Assembly: GCA_035487155.1 (NCBI GenBank) | Contig: DATHMK010000054.1 | Span: 62,001 to 126,000, forward strand | Origin: DAIDKA01 sp035487155 | GTDB lineage: Bacteria > Pseudomonadota > Gammaproteobacteria > Steroidobacterales > Steroidobacteraceae | Direction of reading: 5' to 3' | Length of the DNA stretch: 64,000 nt | Made by a program: the position numbers and the translations under genes | Shown here: positions 45,641-54,365 of the stretch, in pieces | How positions within the stretch are numbered: position 1 is the stretch's first letter | Layout: every line of letters begins with the position of its first letter | Notes under the pieces: model-generated | Databases searched by the model: none | What the model saw: only the letters and a program-made list of their open reading frames with translations | What the model was told of the DNA's origin: nothing

Positions 45641-46477
45641 TCAGATCTTCTTGTCGATCTGCGCCTTGGCGAGCAGATCGTCCACATAGGCCTTGAGTTT
45701 CTTGCCCAGCACGATTTGCCGCAGCTGGTCCCGGGCCCTGTCAAAGGGCGGCGGCGTTACCGGCCGCACCTCCACCACCTTGATGATGTGCCAGCCGTAG
45801 TCGGTCTTCACCGGCACATGGGTGTACTCGCCGGGTTTGAGCGTCACCAGGGCATCCCCGAAGGGCTTGGCAATGCTGCGCTCCGGCGTCATCCAACCCA
45901 GGTCACCGCCCTGGTTCTTGGAGGGGTCGATGGAACTCTTCTTCGCTTCATCCTCAAACTTCGCGCCTTTGTTGAGGCTGGCGATGATGGCGGTGGCGGT
46001 ATCCGGGTTCGTCACCAGGATGTGCTCGACGTGGTATTCGGTGTGCGGCATCAGCGCCACTTGCGCGTCGTACTCCTTGTGCAGCTCCGCATCGGTGGGT
46101 GCGTTCTCCTTCACGAAGTTGTCGGTGAAAGCCTCCTGCAGGGCGTTCATGCGCGACAGCTCGATCAGATCCGCGTTCTGCGGATCCTTGGCGAGGTCTT
46201 TCTTCTCCGCCTGCTGCACCACCAGTTCGAACTTCACCAGATTGTCCAGCAGCTCCTCCTTCTGCTGCTGGGTGAAGGTCGCGGCGTCCTTGTTCTGCGC
46301 CCGCGCCGCCTCAGTGAGGTAGATGTTGAACAGGCCGCGGCTGATGGTGGTGCCGTTGACCGAGGCCACCGTCTCGGCCCCCGGGGCACTCGCGGCGGCC
46401 GGGGTGGCGGGATTGGGATGGCAGGCAGCAAGGCTCATCGCGAGCACTGAGAAAGAACAGATCTGCAGGAGTTTCAT
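45641..46477 (-). CDS. Parvulin-type peptidylprolyl isomerase lipoprotein (SurA/PpiC family)
   Basis: 278 residues from ATG 46477; a TTG four codons upstream is less likely. Lipobox LAAC with the cysteine near 19 anchors it to a membrane. A SurA-N-like helical region (about 38-130) is followed by a rotamase domain (about 140-240) with YHVEHILV, KSSIDPSKNQGGDLGWM and TDYGWHIIKV. It should isomerise prolines in exported proteins. It is the last gene of the yciB-bolA strand unit and lies 8 bases past the bolA stop. Confidence 0.88.
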   Translation of the reverse strand: MKLLQICSFSVLAMSLAACHPNPATPAAASAPGAETVASVNGTTISRGLFNIYLTEAARAQNKDAATFTQQQKEELLDNLVKFELVVQQAEKKDLAKDPQNADLIELSRMNALQEAFTDNFVKENAPTDAELHKEYDAQVALMPHTEYHVEHILVTNPDTATAIIASLNKGAKFEDEAKKSSIDPSKNQGGDLGWMTPERSIAKPFGDALVTLKPGEYTHVPVKTDYGWHIIKVVEVRPVTPPPFDRARDQLRQIVLGKKLKAYVDDLLAKAQIDKKI

Positions 46478-46485
46478 GTGAATTC

Positions 46486-46773
46486 TCAAAGAGTTGAACG
46501 ATTTTGTTCCTGTGGAGTCCGTGCCTGGATGCGCAACGCATGGATGTCGGTGCGCAGCAGTTCCGACACCGCCTCATACACCAGCTGATGGCGTTGCATG
46601 CGGGTGCAGCCCGCAAACCGGTCCGAGACCACCGTGACCGAAAAATGTCCGCCCTGGCGCGCTCCGGCATGACCGGCGTGCTGCGCGCTGTCGTCACGTA
46701 TCTCCAGCGACAGCGGCGCCAGGCGCGCGGTGAGCACCTGCCGGATCTTTTCGACCCGTTCGGCGGCGCTCAT
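46486..46773 (-). CDS. BolA family protein
   Basis: 95 residues from ATG 46773, whose ATGA overlaps the yciB stop. BolA features: RVEKIRQVLTARLAPLSLEIRDDSAQHAGHAGA near the N-terminus with the conserved glycine/His region, FSVTVVSDRFAGC, and R-H-Q-L-V-Y (a variant of the RHRxVY helix), then IHALRIQARTP. BolA proteins partner with monothiol glutaredoxins in iron-sulfur work and affect cell shape. A longer in-frame frame reaching 47097 is antisense to other coding and rejected. Confidence 0.9.
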   Translation of the reverse strand: MSAAERVEKIRQVLTARLAPLSLEIRDDSAQHAGHAGARQGGHFSVTVVSDRFAGCTRMQRHQLVYEAVSELLRTDIHALRIQARTPQEQNRSTL

Positions 46774-47321
46774 GTGGTGGCTTCGCGCGGCAGATGCCGG
46801 GCCAGCCAGCTCAGCTGCAGGGCGGCGAATGCGACGGTCGCGATGGTCAGGCCGAACAGTTTGAAGTTCACCCAGGCACGCTCGCTGGCATTGAAGGCCA
46901 CCAGCAGGTTCAAGGCGCCGAGCAGTGCGTAGAAGGCCACCGAGGCGGCATTGAGGCGGCGCCACACGCGCTGCTCGACATTGACCGGTTCGCCCAGGGC
47001 GCTGCCCAGCAAACGCTCGGTGAGCGTGCGCTCGCCGATCCAGAAACTGCCGAGGAACGCCAGGCTCACCAGCCAGAACAACACCGTCGGCTTCCACTGG
47101 ATGAAACGCTGATTGTGCAGGATCAGGGTGGCGGCGCCGAAGCCGAACACCAGCACCGCCGACAGGCCGTGCATGGTGGGAATGCGCCTGTGCCAGGCCA
47201 GATCCACCAGCAGCAGCACCACCATGGAGATCATCAGCGCCGCGGTGGCAGCGTAGATGCCGTGGAGGTAGTAGACCACGCCAAACACGGCAACTGGGGC
47301 GATCTCAAGCACGGATTGCAT
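46770..47321 (-). CDS. yciB: Inner membrane-spanning protein YciB (septation protein A family)
   Basis: 183 residues from ATG 47321, giving the family opening MQSVLEIAPVAVFGVVYYL and the conserved GIYAATAAL. Five membrane helices are predicted. Homologues have 180 or so residues and affect cell-envelope integrity. It overlaps the bolA start by 4 bases. Divergent from yciO with 16 bases between the starts. Confidence 0.9.
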   Translation of the reverse strand: MQSVLEIAPVAVFGVVYYLHGIYAATAALMISMVVLLLVDLAWHRRIPTMHGLSAVLVFGFGAATLILHNQRFIQWKPTVLFWLVSLAFLGSFWIGERTLTERLLGSALGEPVNVEQRVWRRLNAASVAFYALLGALNLLVAFNASERAWVNFKLFGLTIATVAFAALQLSWLARHLPREATT

Positions 47322-47337
47322 CCATGTATGATAGCCC

Positions 47338-47961
47338 ATGAGCCAGTATTTCGAGCTACATCCGGTCACACCCCAGGCGCGGCTCATTCGCCGCGGGGTG
47401 GAAATCATCCGCGCCGGCGGGGTTATCGCCTATCCCACCGATTCCTGTTATGCACTGGGTTGCCATATCGGCGACAAGGACGCCCTGGAGCGGGTGCGAC
47501 GCATCCGTCAGGCCGATCGCAATCATCATTTCACGCTGGTGTGTCGGGACGTGGGCGAGGCGGCACGCTTTGCGCGCATCGACACCCCGCAGTTCCGCAT
47601 GCTCAAAGCCTGTACGCCCGGTCCGTTCACTTTCCTGCTCCCCGCCACGCGCGAGACGCCGCGACGTCTGCAGCATGAGAAGCGCCGCACGGTGGGCATC
47701 CGGGTGCCGGATCATCCGGTGCCGCAGCTGCTGCTGGCGGAGCTGGGCGAACCGCTGATGAGTTCCACGCTGATGCTGCCGGGTGATGAACTGCCGCTGA
47801 CGGACGGTCGCGAAATCCGCACACGCCTGGAACATCAGATCGACGCCGTGCTGGACGGCGGCCACTGCGGCATCGAGCCGACGACCGTGGTGGACCTGGC
47901 GGTGGACCCGCCGGTGATCCTGCGTCGCGGCACCGGAGATCTGAGCCGGCTGGGACTGTAG
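47338..47961 (+). CDS. yciO: YciO-family Sua5/YrdC-like protein
   Basis: 207 residues aligning well along E. coli YciO: SQYFELHPVTPQARLI, GGVIAYPTDSCYALGC, NHHFTLVCRDVGEAARF, TPGPFTFLL, RRTVGIRVPDHP and SSTLMLPG are all in place. YrdC-fold proteins bind nucleotides and RNA; the YciO branch is related to threonylcarbamoyl-AMP synthases but its own role is unsettled. It is followed after 47 bases by trpS, a common order. Confidence 0.9.
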   Translation: MSQYFELHPVTPQARLIRRGVEIIRAGGVIAYPTDSCYALGCHIGDKDALERVRRIRQADRNHHFTLVCRDVGEAARFARIDTPQFRMLKACTPGPFTFLLPATRETPRRLQHEKRRTVGIRVPDHPVPQLLLAELGEPLMSSTLMLPGDELPLTDGREIRTRLEHQIDAVLDGGHCGIEPTTVVDLAVDPPVILRRGTGDLSRLGL

Positions 47962-48008
47962 GCTTAAGGGGCCCGGCGCCGCCTTACGCTATACTGGGCC
48001 GCTTACAC

Positions 48009-49223
48009 ATGAGCGCCAATCCGCAAACCCGCCGGGTGCTTTCCGGTATGCGGCCCACCGGGCCGTTGCATCTGGGCAATTTTCACGGCGCGCTGCGCAA
48101 CTGGGTGGAATTGCAATACCAGTATGAGTGCTATTTCTTCATCGCCGACTGGCACGCCCTGACCACCGGCTACGAGGACACCGGCCGGCTTCAGGAGTAT
48201 GTGCAGGCGGTGCTCATCGACTGGCTGGCGGCCGGTTTGAACCCGGGGGTGGCGACGCTGTTCGTGCAGTCCCAGGTTCCCGAACACGCCGAACTGCATC
48301 TGCTGCTGCCGATGATCACGCCGCTGGGATGGCTGGAGCGGGTCCCCAGCTACAAGGACCAGCAGACCCAGCTCAAGGAGAAGGATCTCGCCACCTACGG
48401 GTTCCTGGGCTATCCCTTGCTGCAGAGTGCGGACATCCTGCTGTACCGGGCGGCCTATGTACCGGTGGGTGAGGATCAGGTGGCGCACGTGGAAATCACC
48501 CGCGAGATCGCCCGGCGCTTCAACCATATCTACGGTCGCGAACCGGACTTCGAGGTGCGGGTGCAGAAGGCGGTCAAGAGCCTGGGCGGCCGCAATGCCA
48601 CGCGTTACCAGGAGCTGCGGCGCAACTACCAGGAGACCGGCGCCAGCGAGGCGCTGGATCAGGCGCGTGAGCTGGTGCAAGGCAACAACCGCATTACCGT
48701 CGCGGACCGCGAACGCCTGCTGGGGTATCTGGAGGGTGGCGCGGTCAGCATCCTGCCCGAGCCCCAGGCGCTGCTCACCGCAACGCCCAGGGTCCCCGGC
48801 ATTGATGGCCGCAAGATGTCCAAGTCCTATGGCAATACCATAGGACTGCGCGAGGATCCGGATGCGGTGACGCAGAAGCTGCGCACCATGCAGACCGACC
48901 CGGCCCGCGTGCGGCGCACCGATCCTGGCGACCCGGAAAAATGCCCGGTGTGGGACCTGCACCAGATCTACTCCGATGCCGCCACCCGGCAGTGGGCCAG
49001 TGAAGGCTGCCGCAGCGCCGGCATCGGCTGCCTGGACTGCAAGAAGCCGGTGATCGAAAAGATCGTCGAGGAAATCCGCGGCATGCGCAAACGCGCCCAG
49101 GAATTCGAAGGTCAACCGGAGCTGGTTCGCAGTATAGTCACCGAAGGTGCGGAGAAGGCCCGCGAGGCCGCCCGCCAGACACTGGACGAGGTACGCCGGG
49201 TCATGCACCTGCGCGCCGACTGA
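48009..49223 (+). CDS. trpS: Tryptophanyl-tRNA synthetase
   Basis: 404 residues. The class I motif reads PLHLGNFHG near 18-26 (HIGH equivalent) and KMSKS is intact in DGRKMSKSYGN. The enzyme is about 70 residues longer than E. coli TrpRS, with most of the extra length before KMSKS (about 185-245), like the long form in several gammaproteobacteria. It charges tRNA-Trp. A TATACT -10-like box is seen about 14 bases before the ATG, without a clear -35. The stop overlaps the scpA start. Confidence 0.95.
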   Translation: MSANPQTRRVLSGMRPTGPLHLGNFHGALRNWVELQYQYECYFFIADWHALTTGYEDTGRLQEYVQAVLIDWLAAGLNPGVATLFVQSQVPEHAELHLLLPMITPLGWLERVPSYKDQQTQLKEKDLATYGFLGYPLLQSADILLYRAAYVPVGEDQVAHVEITREIARRFNHIYGREPDFEVRVQKAVKSLGGRNATRYQELRRNYQETGASEALDQARELVQGNNRITVADRERLLGYLEGGAVSILPEPQALLTATPRVPGIDGRKMSKSYGNTIGLREDPDAVTQKLRTMQTDPARVRRTDPGDPEKCPVWDLHQIYSDAATRQWASEGCRSAGIGCLDCKKPVIEKIVEEIRGMRKRAQEFEGQPELVRSIVTEGAEKAREAARQTLDEVRRVMHLRAD

Positions 49224-50236
49224 TGGAACCGGAGCTGAAGATCGTGGTGTCCAACGAGGCGCCGTCGCCGGCAGTGGCCGTGGTGCCGGAGGCCATACCC
49301 GAACAGGTTGAGATGCCGTTCGCCATCATCAATGGCGAGCCGGTCACGCATCTGCCCAAGGATCTGTACATTCCGCCGCAGGCGCTGGAAGTCATTCTCG
49401 AGGCCTTCGAGGGACCGCTTGACCTGCTGCTGTACCTGATACGGCGCCAGAACCTTGACGTACTGGACATCCCGCTGGCGGAGATCACCCGCCAGTACAT
49501 GAAGTACATCGAACTGATGCAGGATCTGCAGCTGGAGCTGGCGGGTGAGTACCTGGTGATGGCCGCCACCCTGGCCGAGATCAAGTCGCGGATGCTGCTG
49601 CCGCGGGCCGCCAAGCTGGATGATGCGGAGGAGGATCCGCGCGCCGAGCTGGTGCGCCGGTTGCAGGAGTACGAGCGCTTCAAACGCGCCGCCGAACGCC
49701 TGGACATGCTGCCGCGACTGGACCGTGACGTGTGGAGCGCCGGCGCGGAGCTGCGCGATCGCAAGGTCGTTCGGCTGGTGCCCCAGGTCACGCTGCAGGA
49801 GATGCTGCTGGCGTTTCGCGATGTGGTCACGCGCAGCGAGATGTTCGCCCATCACCATGTGCAGCGCGAACGGCTGTCGGTTCGCGAGCGCATGACGGAC
49901 ATCGTGGCGCGCCTGGAAAATTCCAGCTTCGTGGACTTTGTGCAACTGTTCAGCCCGGAAGAGGGTCGTATGGGGGTCGCGGTCACCTTCATCGCCATAC
50001 TGGAGCTGGTCCGTGAGGGTCTGATTGATATTGTCCAGCCGGAGCCCTTCGGACCCATTCATGTGCGCGGCGCGGCGGCGGGCCGCAAGCTGCGCATCGT
50101 GGCCGATAATTCCGGCGCTGAGGACCAGGCGTTGCCGGAGGCGCAGGAGGTTGCCGCCGATGGCGCCGCTGCGGAGGCCGCGTTTGATGACGCGGATGAT
50201 GCCGATGACGAGCACGACGGGGATATGGGGAGCTGA
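49223..50236 (+). CDS. scpA: Segregation and condensation protein ScpA
   Basis: 337 residues. ATG at 49223 shares one base with the trpS stop. The kleisin core starts near residue 50 (ALEVILEAFEGPLDLLLYLIRRQNLDVLDIPLAEITRQYMKY is the diagnostic start in shortened form: EGPLDLLLYLIR), with the LVMAATLAEIKSRMLLP block following. The C-terminal tail after about 285 is acidic and Ala-rich. It bridges the SMC heads. Confidence 0.95.
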   Translation: MEPELKIVVSNEAPSPAVAVVPEAIPEQVEMPFAIINGEPVTHLPKDLYIPPQALEVILEAFEGPLDLLLYLIRRQNLDVLDIPLAEITRQYMKYIELMQDLQLELAGEYLVMAATLAEIKSRMLLPRAAKLDDAEEDPRAELVRRLQEYERFKRAAERLDMLPRLDRDVWSAGAELRDRKVVRLVPQVTLQEMLLAFRDVVTRSEMFAHHHVQRERLSVRERMTDIVARLENSSFVDFVQLFSPEEGRMGVAVTFIAILELVREGLIDIVQPEPFGPIHVRGAAAGRKLRIVADNSGAEDQALPEAQEVAADGAAAEAAFDDADDADDEHDGDMGS

Positions 50237-50242
50237 GCGTCA

Positions 50243-50965
50243 ATGAGCGAGCAGTATCGTAGAAATGTCGTCGAAGCCGCGCTGCTGGCCGCGGGCCGGT
50301 CGCTGCAGCTGGTGGACCTGGCACAGGTGTTCGAGGATGCGCAGCGTCCGTCGGATGTTGAACTGAAGGCAATCCTCGACGCTCTGCAGGCCGAGTACGC
50401 CACCCGCGCGCTGGAACTGGCGCACACCGCCAGTGGCTGGCGGATCCAGGTGCGCGGCGACTACGCCGGCGAAGTCTCAAAGCTGTGGCCGGAGCGCCCG
50501 GCACGCTACTCGCGCGCGCTGCTGGAGACCCTCGCATTGATCGCCTATCGCCAGCCCATCACCCGCGGTGAGATCGAACTGGTGCGCGGCGTGGCCGTGA
50601 ATCCCAATATCATCAAGACCCTGCTGGAACGCAACTGGATCCGCGTCATCGGCACGCGCGATGTGCCCGGCCGCCCCGAAGTGCTGGGCACCACGCACGA
50701 GTTTCTGGATTACTTCGGTCTGAAGAAGCTCGAGCAGCTGCCGCCGCTGGCGGAGCTGAAGGCGCTGACGGAACTGAACGTGCAGCTGGAGCTGCCCGGT
50801 CCGGCCGCCGCGCCGCCGCCCGAGGCCATTGCCGACTCCAGCGCCGAGGTGGATGCCGAAGCAGAGGCGGAAGCCGAGGACATGAATGCCGAGGGCGATC
50901 CTCTGGATGATGGCATCGAGGCGAAGGGACTGGTCGCCGCCGCCGATCATGTCAGCGACCCGTAA
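50243..50965 (+). CDS. scpB: Segregation and condensation protein ScpB
   Basis: 240 residues. Two winged helices: the first at about 1-90 (VVEAALLAAGRSLQLVDLA) and the second at about 95-170 with RALLETLALIAYRQPITRGEIE, RGVAVNPNIIKTLLERNWI and GRPEVLGTTHEFLDYFGL. The tail is acidic. It binds ScpA in the SMC complex. Start 6 bases after scpA. Confidence 0.95.
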   Translation: MSEQYRRNVVEAALLAAGRSLQLVDLAQVFEDAQRPSDVELKAILDALQAEYATRALELAHTASGWRIQVRGDYAGEVSKLWPERPARYSRALLETLALIAYRQPITRGEIELVRGVAVNPNIIKTLLERNWIRVIGTRDVPGRPEVLGTTHEFLDYFGLKKLEQLPPLAELKALTELNVQLELPGPAAAPPPEAIADSSAEVDAEAEAEAEDMNAEGDPLDDGIEAKGLVAAADHVSDP

Positions 50966-50970
50966 CGGGT

Positions 50971-51726
50971 ATGACTGAGGCGGCCGGTCAACGCCTGCAG
51001 AAGGCACTCGCCCATCTGGGGCTGGCGTCGCGGCGCGAGGTGGAAGCATGGATTCGCGCCGGCCGGCTCACCGTGAACGGGCAGCCGGCGACCCTTGGGA
51101 TGCGCGTGCTCGCCGCCGACAAGGTCCGGCTCGATGGCCGCCTGGTGCGCCAGCGCGCCGGCAGCGCGATCAAGATTTTTGCCGTGCACCGCTCACCCAG
51201 GGTGGAAATGCGCGAGCTGCTGCAGCAGCTGCCGCGCAGCGGCGGACGCCGTTTTGTCGCGGTCAGTCCCATGCCGACCATCGACGGGGGCCTGGAACTG
51301 GTCAGTTCCGATGGCGAAACCGCCGAGCGCCTGCAGCGCGGTGTGCGCCGCCTGACCATGGACTTCAGCGTGCGCGTGCATGGCGAGCTGTCCCAGGAAG
51401 GCGTGCAGCGGGTGCTGCAGGGCCAGCTCGACAATGGCACCACCGTGATCGTGCGCGGCTGCGAGGCGGCAGGCGGTGAGGGCAGCAACCGCTGGTACAC
51501 CGTCATCGCGCTGGGTGCCAGCGGCAAGGACATCCGGCAATTGTTTGAACGCCAGGGCGCCATGGTCAGCCGCGTGCTGCGCACGCGGCTGGGAAGCGTG
51601 ACCCTGGATCGCTCGCTGGCGCGCGGCCGATCACGCCTGCTGGACGAGGCGCAGAGCGTGGCATTGATGGCGGCGCTACTGGGCGTCGAACCGGCCACCG
51701 CTGATGCCGCGACTGGCGGGTCCTAG
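50971..51726 (+). CDS. RluB-like S4/pseudouridine-synthase-fold protein lacking the catalytic aspartate
   Basis: 251 residues. An S4 RNA-binding domain (about 8-55, RLQKALAHLGLASRREVEAWIRAG) precedes a RluB-like catalytic fold ending RVLRTRLGSVTLD and SRLLDEAQ. Where RluB enzymes have G-R-L-D-x-x-T-x-G-L, this protein reads S-P-M-P-T-I-D-G-G-L (residues 99-108), so the catalytic aspartate is a proline. It may be an RNA-binding protein without synthase activity, or use another residue such as Asp105. It follows scpB by 5 bases, the normal rluB position, and overlaps yciK by 51 bases. Confidence 0.8.
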   Translation: MTEAAGQRLQKALAHLGLASRREVEAWIRAGRLTVNGQPATLGMRVLAADKVRLDGRLVRQRAGSAIKIFAVHRSPRVEMRELLQQLPRSGGRRFVAVSPMPTIDGGLELVSSDGETAERLQRGVRRLTMDFSVRVHGELSQEGVQRVLQGQLDNGTTVIVRGCEAAGGEGSNRWYTVIALGASGKDIRQLFERQGAMVSRVLRTRLGSVTLDRSLARGRSRLLDEAQSVALMAALLGVEPATADAATGGS

Positions 51727-52443
51727 CAGGGCGAGATAGGGCCGGGTAATACTCTGCGGCGTCGCCAACCGATTCGCATCCTCGGCCGGATAGGCCTGGC
51801 GGCGCATGCTGGTGCGCACCGCCCCCGGATTGAGCGAATTGACCCGGATCCGGGTGATGCCCGAGAGTTCCTCGGAGAGCACCTCGTTCAATCCCTCCAA
51901 GGCGTGCTTCGACACCGCATAGGCGCCCCAGTAGGCGCGACCGACGCGTCCCACGCCGCTGGCAGTGAACACGATCGAGGCATCCTCGGAACACTTCAGC
52001 AGCGGCAGCAGGATCTGGGTCAGCACAAAGGCCGAGGTCAGATTCACCTGCAGCACGCGGCACCAGGTTGGAACGTCGTAGTGCTCGATGGGCGCCAGCT
52101 GTCCGAGTAGTCCTGCGTTGTGCAACAGACCATCCAGACGCTGGTAACGCCCCTGGATGGCCGCGAACAAGGCATCGTAGTCACCGGCCAGCGCGTTCTC
52201 CAGGTCAAATTCAATGATCGCCGCGCGCTCGGCGCCGTGCTCGGCAGTGATCCGGGTATGCACCTCCTCGAGCGCCCGGGCCTTGCGCCCCAGCAGCAGC
52301 ACCGTCGCGCCATGCGCGGCGCAGCTTTGCGCCACCGCTCGGCCGATTCCCGAACTGGCGCCGGTGATCAGGATCACCCGTCCCTTGAGTTCATCGGCGC
52401 CGATGGATGCAAGACGTGGATCGAAGGCGGACGCATCGCTCAT
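51676..52443 (-). CDS. yciK: YciK-family short-chain dehydrogenase/reductase
   Basis: 255 residues of classical SDR form: cofactor motif TGASSGIG (about 28-35), HNAGLLG, the active-site serine in VFTASGVGRVG, and YAVSK with the catalytic tyrosine/lysine. The C-terminal LLGPASRGISGGRFDAQ resembles the YciK branch. Substrate unknown. Its 3' end overlaps the rluB-like gene by 51 bases on the opposite strand. It lies 12 bases beyond the squalene-synthase-like gene, in the same direction. Confidence 0.88.
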   Translation of the reverse strand: MSDASAFDPRLASIGADELKGRVILITGASSGIGRAVAQSCAAHGATVLLLGRKARALEEVHTRITAEHGAERAAIIEFDLENALAGDYDALFAAIQGRYQRLDGLLHNAGLLGQLAPIEHYDVPTWCRVLQVNLTSAFVLTQILLPLLKCSEDASIVFTASGVGRVGRAYWGAYAVSKHALEGLNEVLSEELSGITRIRVNSLNPGAVRTSMRRQAYPAEDANRLATPQSITRPYLALLGPASRGISGGRFDAQ

Positions 52444-52455
52444 GAGTGCTCCTGA

Positions 52456-53271
52456 TTAATGTGCTGCCGCGCGCGCTGCCCGCCAGGCGCGCAGCGCATC
52501 GCTCAGACCATCCCAGCGGCTGTGCTGCCAGGTGCCCGGCAGCGCCTGTTCGGCGCGGCGCGAGTGCTGCAGCATGAGCGCTGCCCACACCAGCAGGCCG
52601 CGCAGCGCGGCGCGCTGCGCGGGTGCCTGCAGCAGGGCGCAACTGGCGTCGATGGCGCCTCGCAGCTGCCGGTGCCGCTCGCGCAGCCGGCGGCTGAGCG
52701 CCTCGGGCCATGGCAGCTGCGCCAGCGTCTCGGGCGCGACACTCAAGGCATTGAGCTCATCCAGTGGCATGCGCACCCGGCCCGCGCGCGCCGCAGCCTG
52801 CAGGGAGATCAGCATTTCCAGCTCGCACAGCGTGACGCCCAGCGCATGGCCGAACTGTTCGGCCGCCGGCGCTTGCTCGGATACGGCCCAGCCCGCCGCC
52901 AGCTGGGTCATCGCACGGGCCCAGCGGTCGCAGTAACCGGCCAGTTCGCGGCCCGTCTCAAAGGTTGCACTGGCCAGGTCCCAGGTGGCGACATCCACCA
53001 ATCCGGAAATATCCGCCGCTGGGGCGTTGCGGGGGCGTTGCGCCAGCAGCGCCCGTGTCAGCGGGTGCAGCGGCTGCCCGGCGCGCAGCCGTTGGGCCTC
53101 CTCCGCCCACCACCCCATGCGCACATGCGCAACACTGTGCTCCAGGTCCGGCTGCAGTGCGGCCTTGATTTCCGCCTCGATGCCCAATAGCGCCTTCAAG
53201 ATGCCCTGCAGCGGCTCGCCGCTGTACAGCCACGCGAAATAGCGTGGCGTGCCGGCCAGTGAGGCCGTCAC
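52456..53271 (-). CDS. Squalene/phytoene synthase-like protein without Asp-rich motifs
   Basis: 271 residues starting with GTG at 53271 (GTGA overlap with the rmuC stop). It has the all-alpha layout of the family, with RYFAWLYSG and ALLGIEAEIKAAL, then AHVRMGWWAEEAQRLRAGQPLHP and ELAGYCDRWA. The DxxxD and second Asp motifs that bind the diphosphate magnesium ions are not seen. It therefore resembles the non-catalytic branch (related to complex I assembly factor NDUFAF6) more than carotenoid or hopanoid enzymes. Function inferred only by that likeness. Confidence 0.7.
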   Translation of the reverse strand: MTASLAGTPRYFAWLYSGEPLQGILKALLGIEAEIKAALQPDLEHSVAHVRMGWWAEEAQRLRAGQPLHPLTRALLAQRPRNAPAADISGLVDVATWDLASATFETGRELAGYCDRWARAMTQLAAGWAVSEQAPAAEQFGHALGVTLCELEMLISLQAAARAGRVRMPLDELNALSVAPETLAQLPWPEALSRRLRERHRQLRGAIDASCALLQAPAQRAALRGLLVWAALMLQHSRRAEQALPGTWQHSRWDGLSDALRAWRAARAAAH

Positions 53272-54296
53272 TTCAGGTCCTTGGGCGTGTCATCCAGCGA
53301 CGCGGGGGCCTCCAGTGGCGCATCGGCCGTGGCGCCCAGGTCGCGCAGACGGCGGGCCTGCGGAACGACCTGCCGCTGCAGGGAGCCCGCCGCGGCATTG
53401 AAGGCTTCGACAGCGCCGCCCAGGCGCTGACCGACCTTGGCCAGATGCGCGAGGAAGGTGGCCAGGCGCGCATGCAGCTCACCGCCAAGCTCCTGGATCT
53501 GGCGGGCATTGCTCGCCACCTGATCCTGTCGCCAGCAGAAGGCGACGCACTTGAGTACCGCCATCAGCGTGGACGGGGTTGCCAGAACCACGCTTTCGGC
53601 CAGCGCCTGTTCGATGAGCTCGGGCTGCACCGCCAGCGCCGCCGAAAGGAACTGGTCGCTGGGAATGAACAGGATGACGAACTCCGGTGCCCGGGGAAAC
53701 TGGGCCCAATAGGCCTTGGCAGCCAGTTCGCGCACGCGGGCGGCGACTTGCTGCGCGTGGCGCTGCAGATGCTGGCGCTGGCCGGCATCGTCGGTGGCCT
53801 CGAGCGCCGCGAGGTAGGCATCCAGAGGCGCCTTGGCATCAATCACCACATCGCGCCCGTCGGGCAGATGCACGATCAGATCCGGACGCGCGGCGCCGTT
53901 GGTGCCGCTGACGTGCACCTGCTCGGTAAAATCGCAGTGTTGAACCAGTCCTGCCAGTTCCACCACGCGCCGTAGCGTGAGTTCACCCCAACGGCCGCGC
54001 ACCTCCGGGCGTCGCAGGGCGGTGACGAGGTTGCGCGTCTCGCGTTCCAGTCCGGTCTGGCCGCGCACCAGCTGCACGATCTGGCCGCGCAGATTGGCCT
54101 CGCTGTCACGATGCTCCGCATCCAGCCGCTGCGCCTGAGTGCGCGTGGCCTCAAGCGCCGCCTGCAGCGGCGCGACCAGCTGTGACAGGCGCTCCTCGCG
54201 GCGCCGGCCCGCCAGCAGCTGCGCACCCAGAAAACCCAAGGCGACCCCGACCAGCAATGCGGCGCCGATCAGTATCAGGTCGAATTCGGAGATCAT
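53268..54296 (-). CDS. rmuC: DNA recombination protein RmuC
   Basis: 342 residues from ATG 54296; the open frame extends further up but into the DUF427 gene. An N-terminal membrane helix (about 7-27) and coiled coil (about 35-90) precede the nuclease-like RmuC domain: RGRWGELTLRRVVELAG, FTEQVHVSG, RPDLIVHLPDGRDVVIDAKAPLDAYLAA and FVILFIPSDQFLSAAL. It limits DNA inversions at repeats in E. coli. GTGA overlap with the next gene. Confidence 0.93.
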   Translation of the reverse strand: MISEFDLILIGAALLVGVALGFLGAQLLAGRRREERLSQLVAPLQAALEATRTQAQRLDAEHRDSEANLRGQIVQLVRGQTGLERETRNLVTALRRPEVRGRWGELTLRRVVELAGLVQHCDFTEQVHVSGTNGAARPDLIVHLPDGRDVVIDAKAPLDAYLAALEATDDAGQRQHLQRHAQQVAARVRELAAKAYWAQFPRAPEFVILFIPSDQFLSAALAVQPELIEQALAESVVLATPSTLMAVLKCVAFCWRQDQVASNARQIQELGGELHARLATFLAHLAKVGQRLGGAVEAFNAAAGSLQRQVVPQARRLRDLGATADAPLEAPASLDDTPKDLK

Positions 54297-54365
54297 GGCT
54301 GAAGAGCTTGTGGGGGAAGTCGGCAGGGTGCCAGACTGATTGCATCGATTATTGCGGAGATTAGC

